Assembly: GCA_023014335.1 (NCBI GenBank)
Contig: JAECYW010000025.1
Coordinates: 739,675-803,674 of the forward strand
Direction: 5' to 3'
Source: Galerina marginata
Taxonomy: Eukaryota; Basidiomycota; Agaricomycetes; Agaricales; Galerinaceae
Length of the DNA stretch: 64,000 nucleotides
The notes beneath the pieces were generated by a model, which had not been told where the DNA came from, did not search any database, and worked only from the letters and a program-made list of their open reading frames with translations. This document shows, one piece after another, positions 55,511-64,000 of the stretch (position 1 is its first letter; every line of letters starts with the position of its first letter). Made by a program: the position numbers and the translations under genes.

Positions 55511-57491
55511 TCAAACCTCTGGGGCCGAGGAAGATAGTGCGAGTTCGTCGTCCCCAGCAGGGCCAACGGCTAGGTGGTAGGCGTCACCAGTCCAATCACC
55601 AACGTCAATGGGATTGAAACTCGCAGTTGCAAGTCGACGTCCTGGATCAATGGTGATAAAGCTGGTGGCGGCAGTTAGTTAGTTCGCAACAGTGCATATG
55701 CAGGCAAGAGAAGTCACTGAAGAGGGCCATATATGTATTTGTTTTGGTCTTCTTTCAATATTTCATTATGCCTCATAGTATAAGGTCGAGGACAATCCTT
55801 AGGGCATACATAGCATGAAAATTTGCAGATGCGCCAATGAAAAGGTACTAACCTCACAGAATGGCTTGTGGATAAGGTCGCTCATGTTTCCAGCTATTGC
55901 TGCGTGTCGGTGTAGGTCCCGATGATCTTTCCACAAGCGCGCTGGTTCTGAGTCAAAATGTCAATTTTGAAATTACTTGACAAGAGATCTAGAGATACAT
56001 TACCATTCAATACTTTGTCCTTGGAAATTAATTTTGCCTTAAGTACAATCGATTGATAGGCTTAATGATAGTAATGAACTTACGATCTTCATAATCAACG
56101 ATTTAACTGCAGCTGCATCCCAACTCTTTCCGTATGGGACTCTCGTCCATACCAATTCGTAGTCAGTGTCATTGATTTGATAGTCATCCTTAGGTTGGCC
56201 ACATTGTACTCCTGGCGCTTGAAGAAAAATGTAATACTTGGCGTCATATGCCATTCTCTCTAAGATGAGAAGACGAGCAAGCCCGTCGGGCCAATGTCTG
56301 AGTGCGCGATTGTAAATCTTAATATATTGAACATTGTAAGCTTCAGCTCTCCATAGAAGTGTCTCGGGGAACATACCTTGGTTTCGTTGACTTGGTCCCG
56401 TCTGAGGGTGGGTAGGTAAACTTCAAATCCTCGTTTGGCGTATTTAGCCAATCGTAGCTCGTATGAAGGAGACCTTCGGGTCATATCGACCGTGTTACAG
56501 CGACGAACCAACGCAGCAAAGCCACGAGGATTGATCCACAGCTTTTCTCCTGTAATTTTTAACAATTGACGGCGATGTGAGCGACTTTGAAGCTAAGGTT
56601 GAATAGATGAATCCCCATACCATCGAAAGCGCAAGACGCGGCGTCAACATCAAAACCGCTCAGAATCTCTGCGGGGGAAAGATAGAGACGCAGGACGATT
56701 TGGATAGGTCGGTAGGGGAACTGGGCTTTAATGGTTTGATCAGAACCTGGTGTTAATTACAGGCAAGAACATACTGTGGATTGAGATAACATTCGCCTTA
56801 CGCACGCAGACCACGTCCCATGCCACCGAGGCGCGGATGCCCTCATATATTGTGCTCATAGTTTCCTTTGCCTAGGCATATATTTCGTCAGATTTGAAGG
56901 GACGACAGTGCGTGAAATTGTAACCTCTTCAGCAGACATTCCCCACAGGAACAAATCAATGTCCGATGTGGGATAGGACTCTTGATAAAATTGGTTAATT
57001 TCACGATGTGATTTAGTGCTTAAACCTTCGGGAAATGACATCAGGGCTGCCAGAACTGACCCGCCGGCAGCGATGACATTAGGCCATTCCATCAACATCG
57101 ATAGGACACCTTGCGTAAAAACATCCCAGTTTTGTATGAATCCATCGAGACTGGTGACATAGGCCTCGCTTTGGTGTAATGGTGTTACCGGGAAGAGGGT
57201 GCGGGAGTACTGTTCTTGATTATGAGCCCAAGACGTCCCATTGGCCAAGTGGTGAGCCATCAATGACCTCGTCTTCAATATGTTTGAACCCTGAACAACA
57301 CTGAACAGATCGATAAGGCCAATATAGGGGTTTTTCAAGCTTGGGTCATCACGCGATGACGCGAACAACTTCCGTAGAGTTACCTCAAGCTCTAAGCACG
57401 GTTCAAGTAAATCGTCAGAGAGCGGAGCATTGTGGCTCAGACCCGATACCACACCTAGAAAGGTGTCTATCGTCTCTTGGGCAGTGGACAT
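55511..57491 (-). CDS. Family A protein, copy 3 (diverged)
   Basis: Exon 1 (57491-56925) is followed by the same exon order as copies 1 and 2, read down to TGA at 55513-55511. Conserved blocks: AAGGSVLAALMSFPEG, SYPTSDIDLFLWGMSAEE, VVCVRKANVISIH, YRPIQIVLRLY, GFDVDAAS, NPRGFAALVRR, RRSPSYELRLAKYAKRGFE, DYELVWTRVPYG, DLHRHAAIAG and SFNPIDVGDWTGDAY. Exon 5 lacks ~16 residues present in the other copies (the LLRRxPLEQHQL segment). Exon 8, after DCPRP, loses similarity and no good donor was found, so the last junction is uncertain and the copy may be impaired. Start chosen by alignment (MSTAQETIDTFL with MSTIEDTVYVFL). Next to family B copy 3 in the opposite orientation. Confidence 0.72.
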
Positions 57492-58870
57492 TGTAGCTGA
57501 TGAGTTGGGACGAGTCACAGTAGGGGTGGATATATATACTAATTCAAAAAAGAGCCCTTGGTGGAAATCCCGTATTCTCTTATATATATATATAGTGTAC
57601 ATGTGGATCTCAAGGTCGGGGTCCATGTCTGCACATGCCAGAAATTCCTCTATATCTACCCGACTCCTAGGCGCTGTTTAAATTTCTTGTGGCATTCAAT
57701 AGAATATGAAGGAAGCTAACGGAGACAATTCGTCGATCGGGATACTCTGCGCATGCTTTAAGTGGCATTTATTGCGGTCTCTGAATTTGACCCCTTACAG
57801 ATTTAAAACTGGGTTTTTTGGGAGGCAGGAACCGGAAGTCATTTACACGGGACAATTTACAATCCATACCAGGCCAACTGATTTATAGTAAACTAACGAA
57901 AATTTGATTGTAACGGTATCGTCGTGAACATCGCGGTCCAGAGCTGGATGCGAGTCAGGACACGGGCGATCTATTTGCGAAATCGGTGCTGTGAAATCGC
58001 CCCTTTCGTGTCGACGCCAGTAACCAGATCGCGCTGTCCACGTACATGTTTTCTGTTTATACTTGGGTGGTCTAAGCTTTCCTCCCATTTTTATTTTTCT
58101 GCGCTCCCAGCTGATTCAGATAAATATAGGTTTTATATGCGTCGCGGCGCAGCCTCGTAGGTGTGAATACCTCGACGCCGAAATGGAATAAGGGAGCCTT
58201 GAAGGTCGTCAGATGCGTGTGACAGTCAAGTGCCCATTCATGAACCTTGCATGAAGTCTCCGAATGGTAGTTGTGGGCACATGTCTTAGTAATTCGGCGA
58301 TCTTCTCATGGCCATCGCCAGATCATAAAAGTCCCGCTTTGGTCCCACCGCATATTTCGATCACCAACCATGCGGCTGACAGGAATTTCAGTTCAGGCAG
58401 ATAGTGTATATTTCCACGTTTGCACTACGAATATTAATTACATACTCGTGATCAGATTGTGGTGGGGAAGCATTCGGCTACAGCCTGGTGTCGGAAGGAA
58501 CATAATTATAGATTCCAGATAGAATTTTTACGAAATTGGTGCCTAGATAAGACCAATGATCATGATATTGGAATTGCCTCTAGATCTTCTCTTAGGATAC
58601 GGTGAAGCATTGCCAGCGAGAATCCGAAGAATCTGAGATATATAGCTCGCGATCGGGTGACTGCATGGATTCGCTTTCTCTCCATGCAGTACGCTAAATA
58701 AATATTTTGAAAGCAATAATTAAGACCTAGGAGATCTTAGATGCAGCTGTAGTAGGAGCGTTCATAACCAGGTCCAGATCTATATAAAATTGCAAGGTCA
58801 GTCACCAGTCATCAGTATCGTCACCCGCTTTTCTCATTCCAATTTATTCGTTCACTTAACAATTCCCTTG
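57492..58870. other. Intergenic between divergent family A copy 3 and family B copy 3
   Basis: No supported gene in 1.4 kb. TA microsatellite near 57583-57596; palindrome ATGATCATGAT at 58556. Confidence 0.45.
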
Positions 58871-61173
58871 ATGGACCGCGATATCATAAACCTGCCTCAG
58901 TGTGACACTGCAGCACTTCCTGAATCGCTGCTCGATCTTGTAAGTTGCTTTGTTTTGTCAATGTTTGGCGTGAAATTTCCTGATACCCACCTTCATGACG
59001 TACAAAACCTGAAAAGCTGGAGGGCTTGGACCTCAAAACCGACATAGGTCGACAACTCTTACACCTCGGTTACATCTCGGGTGAGGACCCTGATATTCCA
59101 AGACAAGGGAACGCAGGAGAAGCCAGGTACTGTACACCTTTTTCGACTGGAAAGAATTGAGGATTATAATACCATCTCAAGCCAAAACGGAGCTCTGTAG
59201 GTTCTCATAACCCACAAATGGATCAGTACTCAATAACGTCCTTCAGCGCTTCACCAATGGGACGGGTAAGTAAAGGAAAGCGGCGTCAGATCAACCCTGG
59301 AGTTGAGGGTGATAGCCATCGACGGCCAAGCAACGACAACCTCAATGGCCAGCCTGCGGGTCAGTTTGGTACCTCCCCCCGCCGGATGGCAGGTGTTTCA
59401 GGTTTAAACCTTTCCTCGTAAGTGCTCGCAGTAGACTGAAGGGTGGTCAGCATCTAATGACGTCCTCCCTTAGCGCATCAAAAGCAATACACGAAGGCAG
59501 GCGCCAGATGAGTCCCAGCGCCGAGGACAACAGGCACGGCCCAAGTAGCAACGTCAGTCCGTCTACCGTTCAGTTTGGTACCTCCACCCGCCATATAGCT
59601 ACCGCTTCAAGACAAACTGCCAATTTACCCCCGTAGGTACTCACAGTAAACCGATGGGTCTACACTTAATGATGTCCTCCTTTAGCACATCAAAAGTGGA
59701 GCGCATAAACAAGGGGAAGCAGCGCCAGATGACCCCCGGCGCCGAGGACGATAGTCATGGCCAAAGTAGCGATATCTACAGCTCAGCAGCTGTCCAGTTT
59801 GGTACTTCTCCCCGTCGTTCGGCTACAGTTTCAAGCCACGATATGCTCACGTAGGTGCTTAGAGTAAATTCATTTATCAACACCTAATTGTGTCCCTTAG
59901 CACATCAAAAGGAGAACACGCTGACCAGGGAAAGCAGCGTCGGATGAGTCCCAGCGATGGACCTAGCTCCAGTCGTCGCCGACCTGGTCGGATGCAGACA
60001 CCTACTTCTCTCAAGCCTTTAGAGCTCCCCAAGTCAGTCACCCCTGCACCGCCTGGATCCTACTCCGTTTCCAGTTACACTGGATCGGCTACCCCGCTTT
60101 CTTCGCCTTCGCGTCCCAATTCGTCAGATGTACAAGCTGCTTGGCCATCACGCCTTAGTACTCCATTGTCTCGAAACACGGCTTCTAGATCAGGAAGACC
60201 GCCCTCCGCAGCCACATTCTCCCATATAACTACGCCACCTCCTATATCTTCGCCGAGAGCCGTGTCGGCTGCATCGATATCGCAACCTGTTGGGCATTCT
60301 GATCATACTGACCCTGCGTCAGAGTCTCAATTAGCGAAACTAGGACACCGCCCACAGGCACCTGGTGCTGGTTCAGGATATGAAGCAAATTCGCCATCAG
60401 CATCCCAACGAGTTGCTAGCTCCTTTGGGCGGAGGAGGAAAACACAGCCAATCACTATCACTGCTGGACCGAGCACTCACGCTTTTGCAATTGGGTCATC
60501 CGCGAGCGCCAGTTCAAGCCGAAGGAAGGGCAAAGTTTCTACAATAGACCAGGATTTAGACGGGTAAGATCTTTAAACGCACCGATATTAACAAGCTAAG
60601 CTTTCCAATCCACCAGCCCAACCAACCAGAATTTGTATACACCTCGCATTATCCCGGGGCTAAAACTCTTCTCCGCTGGGGAAGCAATTCCCAGATTCCC
60701 GAGTGGTAAGAAATTAGTTTGGTAATTATTCCCTGATACTCATCATTAACGCAGACGAAGAAGCCGGGGAGAGACTTATCGCGACCATGGACGGTCGAAA
60801 ACTCACAAATATCAATGAAAAGATCTATTGGACTATGTCAGACGGATACGAGCCTCTAGTTGTGCCCTCCTTTTCCCTTGCGACCGACGACCAGGATAAA
60901 GTAAAGCCTGGTCATGTCCATTTTCATCGCAATCGCCAAACCGATCAATTTCAAATCTGGCAGCTGGAATCAGGAAACGAGTGGACACGGATTGAACACA
61001 AGTGGGCAAGAAGTGTGGACGAACCAGTGCGACACCCTAACCGTCCGGATTTGGTACTGGATCGCTACGGAGAGAATAGTTGGGCACCGAACTACATCAC
61101 AATGAGCACTTACAACAAACGACACTTCACTTGGGACGGCATCAACGATTACCCTGGTTTATCCTTGACCTAA
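58871..61173 (+). CDS. Family B protein, copy 3, with tandemly duplicated exons
   Basis: Nine exons (58871-58939, 59017-59126, 59182-59196, 59247-59417, 59474-59632, 59686-59850, 59901-60563, 60617-60705, 60755-61173) give 619 residues with every junction in phase. The N-terminus is short and helical (ALPESLLDLLEGLDL). Exons 4-6 and the start of exon 7 are repeats of one ~55-residue module: a SK-x-x-K-G-K-x-RQMSP segment, a polar stretch, then QFGTSPRR. The rest of exon 7 is a Ser/Pro-rich disordered stretch. The last exon carries the family domain: EKIYWTMSDG, GHVHFHRNRQTDQFQIW, SVDEPVRHPNRPDLVLDRYG and NSWAPNYIT. No signal peptide. The basic/Ser-rich modules suggest a regulated linker, but function is unknown. 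Confidence 0.82.
59247..59960 (+). repeat. Tandem exon-intron array inside family B copy 3
   Basis: Units start at 59247, 59474, 59686 and 59901 (periods 227, 212, 215 bp). Each contains a phase-2/phase-2 exon of 171, 159 or 165 nt plus a ~50-nt intron that is itself similar between units (gtaggtRCTYR start, CCTCC-TTTAG-CRCATCAAAA end). The fourth unit fuses into the long exon 7. Confidence 0.9.
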
Positions 61174-62776
61174 TTTACGATGTTAACGCTAGCTGCACTC
61201 GGGGAGTCGGACGAAGTTATACTGCCGTCACAAATTCCTGCAGTTATTGCCTTCGAATTCAATAATAAAATCGGGCATCCGCAGTTGTTGGCCACGTTAG
61301 CGCAACTTTCAGTATTCGAGTCGCGAGATTACTGCAATGTTAGGAGTACTAAATCTCTACTAGCATGGCATACGGGCGACAAGCCTAACTATTGTATGTG
61401 CCGTGTAAAAAAAAAGGTTCAGAGGCCTGTAAAGTCACCTGTACAGGTTCTTACCGATGTAAACACGAGGCCTCAAGGACGCAACTGTTTCGAGGTTTCT
61501 ACATTTTACAATCCGTAGAAGTACACGTCCTAATAGATCATGTCGACTACGAATTCGAATACGCGGAATAACTCGCATGATCGGTCTTAATAATTATAAG
61601 ACTGCTGCTCTTCTATCCCGGTTACCTGGCGGGCGATCTCCCATGACCATTTGCGGGAGACGGCCCGCATTTACTGTGGACCACTAATACCATGGCTCAC
61701 GCGCTTTGACATCGTGTTTTTTCCTTTTCAGGCTAAGCACTCAGGGTTCGATCACACGCCGAACACGCAGCAAATTTAAAGATGTATTCGAAGGGTTTCT
61801 ACCCGCAATCAATAACGCCTCCGTTAGCTATAGGAGGATATTTGATCATGATGGTTCCCTTATTTTGAGGGAACCGTCATGTCTGGGAATTCATAATTCA
61901 CTCGACACGTTTCGGAGTGTACGAAGTACGCATGATCATGATGCTCAAAATTAAGCGATTAGAGGAAGGTCTAGATCTAGACCTCAATATACGTATGTGA
62001 CAGGAATTCAAACCGAGAAGAACTTGTTGTTACTCCGTGTCTACAAGTATAAAGAAGCCATCGGTGTTGCCTTTCGATTGGAGAAAGAAGGCTACTTAAA
62101 CTATAGATATAGGGAAAAAACGCCGCGAGGAATCAGAGAATACAGGGGATATAGGGGTTTAGTGGGTATGCCGCCGATTTCGCATTGACATGTTTCAAAA
62201 TTTCAGCCGCACTACCAGTATTTGGAATAGAATTCGAATTGATATTATTGGATGCTGTATGTGTAATTTAAAGGCTCCTGGTAAATGATTTAGCAGCGGT
62301 CCAGCTTGCAATGACCACAACGCGTACGGTCAAGAAATCTCCAGTCTAAATTAGCTATAGATCTCATGTTTATGCCAGTGTGCAATTTTAACACCAAGCA
62401 CCCACGGGGAAAAATTCATCCGTCCATTAGCACCGGTAGCTTCGTTCTGAGACCGTTTGGAGGAAACAGGGGACGAATAGCTAATCACAAGGGCAGGTAC
62501 ATGTACATGTTGCGACATGTCCATGGGTAAGAAACGCAGACAGTGTTGGGGATCGCAAGCTTCAAGCTTAAGGCGTTGTGGTCATAATCAAGAGAGACTA
62601 GTAACGAGCCTGTTCGGAACATGGAGAGACCATACAAGTGTACAACTAAGAGTGGTTCATTTTAATCGCAATGCCTTCTTCTTATTCGAATAAGCCTGTC
62701 TTGCGTCTCGTATAACGATTTAAAAGAAGTCATTGCCTAAAGTTTTACAATCAGCAGTGGTCTTAATGTGAATTGT
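61174..62776. other. Intergenic, no supported gene
   Basis: Frames 61180-61518 and 61706-61954 carry no motif. Perfect palindrome GGTCTAGATCTAGACC near 61968; TGATCATGAT at 61843 and 61931. Confidence 0.45.
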
Positions 62777-64000
62777 AAATGCACTTACCATATCGATTGG
62801 TAAGACGTGAACAAGCTTGACATCAGGAAATATTGTTAGAATACAATGAGAGACTATCTGAGAGAACTCCACTATATGGACCTGCCCTGTGGTGGCTTCA
62901 CAAAGGTAACCAGCTGCAAAGCCATACGGAATATATGGATCGACCGAGGTCGCTTCTGATCACCCGGTGATACTCCCGGACGGCGGCATACAAAGGCACA
63001 GATTCAGCTGGGAGGGTAGAATCTGACCAATGTCGAAAGATGATATCAATGACGCCAGCATGTGTGTTGACGACACTCCCCAGCTGTGTTTGGAAAATAA
63101 TCGCGCTATCTTTAAAGTGTGACGATTGAAAGGTTCCATAAGACATGCCCCGAAAGACGACTCGATTAACGGACGCAACTCTGTTTATACCAGGAGGCAG
63201 ACCCTTGTCGTTCTGGAGTCTGCTAAGCATTTCGAAATGCTCAGGGTCAAGTGTCATCTCCCTGGTTTCCCCGAAAGAACGGGTGTTGAGGTCCTCCACA
63301 AGCTGGTAGCCCCGTAGATCCTCCAACTCGATGGATTGCATGGTCTGAAGCATTTCGCCCACTGCTTCACGGCTACTTGGGTCATCCGCGAGCAACGAGC
63401 GCACATTGGCGTTTCTGGCCGAGGTTCTGAACAGCGTGCTCTCAAGTTGACCTGTAATGCAAGTCTAGTATAAATAAATGACATAAAGTCATACATACAC
63501 ATGGCTTACCGATTTGTCTGTTATGATTCATTCTGTGGAAGAAGGCAATGTACCTTTCATAGTAAGGTGAGTGGGAATGACTCGGTCCAAAGCGCCTAAG
63601 CATGTCGCCGATATGTAGTGCTGCATGCTGGCTGGTTGTAAGTCTCTCATGCGGAAAGAGAAGCCGAATTTCAGCTAGGTACAGCCCCATCAAAGCTTCG
63701 TAATGTTCTATCTGGGAGGGAGACGATACTCGCATATTAGCAATTCTTACGGCCGAGACCAGGTGCATGAAATTGTCCAGGAGGTCTCTCTTGCGTCCAG
63801 TCTCGTCTTTCCATATCCAGATTAGAGTGATTGGTAGGTGGATGGTGCAAACCACTCTCCAGTTGTTGGCACTTAATTTTCCTCGTTTTGTGGTACCCCA
63901 GTTTGGTGGAGCAGGAGTAATCCAGCTCGGCAGCTGTGTTCGAGTCATGTCCGACCAGACCTGCTCCATTACGTCCTTTCCAAGCACCGCATCGACTTCA
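62777..64000 (-). pseudogene. Tnp2-type (CACTA/Plavaka-like) transposase, C-terminal end, frameshifted
   Basis: Enters from beyond the right edge. The first exon ends near 63507 and reads VWSDMTRTQLPSWITPAPPN, WGTTKRGKLSANNWRVVCTI, then QHAALHIGDMLRRFGP, SHSHSPYYERYIAFFHRMNH and NRQIG before a gtaag donor. This block is typical of fungal Tnp2-family transposases after the catalytic core. The second exon (from 63454) continues to about 62960, where the reading frame slips. The continuation GFAAGYLCEATTGQVHIVEF and SHCILTIFPDVKLVHVLP is open only in another frame (to 62777). One base has been gained or lost near 62945-62965, so this copy is probably inactive. The catalytic DDE region is outside the window. 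Confidence 0.75.

Overview
The window reads as nuclear DNA of a filamentous basidiomycete, most likely an Agaricomycete. Genes are split by many short introns (about 40-75 nt, GT-AG with occasional GC-AG). The recognisable proteins are fungal: a UstYa-like (DUF3328) protein, a Zn(II)2Cys6 zinc-cluster protein, and a Tnp2-type (CACTA/Plavaka-like) transposase tail. Several lineage-expanded families of unknown function are also present. Long AT-rich or repeat-rich gaps separate small gene islands, as in a TE-rich, gene-family-expanding region. No rRNA, intact tRNA, CRISPR or prokaryotic signal was seen.

Layout. 1-993: a short DNA element with terminal inverted repeats (TIRs) of about 135 bp. 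1.2-3.1 kb: a tandem pair of related genes, apparently damaged. 3.7-6.1 kb: a UstYa-like gene and a GNAT acetyltransferase, divergently transcribed. 6.1-8.5 kb: repeat-rich spacer. 8.5-12.9 kb: a 4.4 kb segment bounded by an inverted repeat of about 150 bp, carrying a small three-exon gene (family P). A broken paralogue (13.2 kb) and an endonuclease relic of a LINE (13.8 kb) lie just outside it. 17.9-21.4 kb: family A copy 1 followed by a zinc-cluster-less coiled-coil gene (family D copy 1). 24.0-24.5 kb: a small two-exon gene. 26-33.6 kb: copies and relics of family C plus family B copy 1. 36.8-37.1 kb: degenerate telomere-like sequence and a tRNA-like Pol III promoter. 37.6-41.2 kb: a zinc-cluster/coiled-coil gene (D2) divergent from a coiled-coil gene (E). 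42.3-44.0 kb: gene F. 44.7-51.6 kb: family B copy 2 and family A copy 2. 48.0 and 54.6 kb: two copies of a SINE-like repeat. 55.5-61.2 kb: family A copy 3 and family B copy 3, the latter with a tandem array of duplicated exons. 62.8-64.0 kb: a frameshifted Tnp2-type transposase end.

The main theme is local birth and death of gene families. A has three copies, two clearly intact, with a conserved nine-exon plan. B has three copies sharing a C-terminal domain with a GHxHxH motif. C has five copies or relics, D two, P two. Exon structures below were derived by hand from splice signals, reading-frame phase and comparison between paralogues. They are strongest for A1, A2, D1, D2, E, F, the GNAT gene, P1, UstYa and B3. 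The families A, B, C, E, F and P are not assigned a biochemical function here. Family A shows nucleotidyltransferase-like motifs only.
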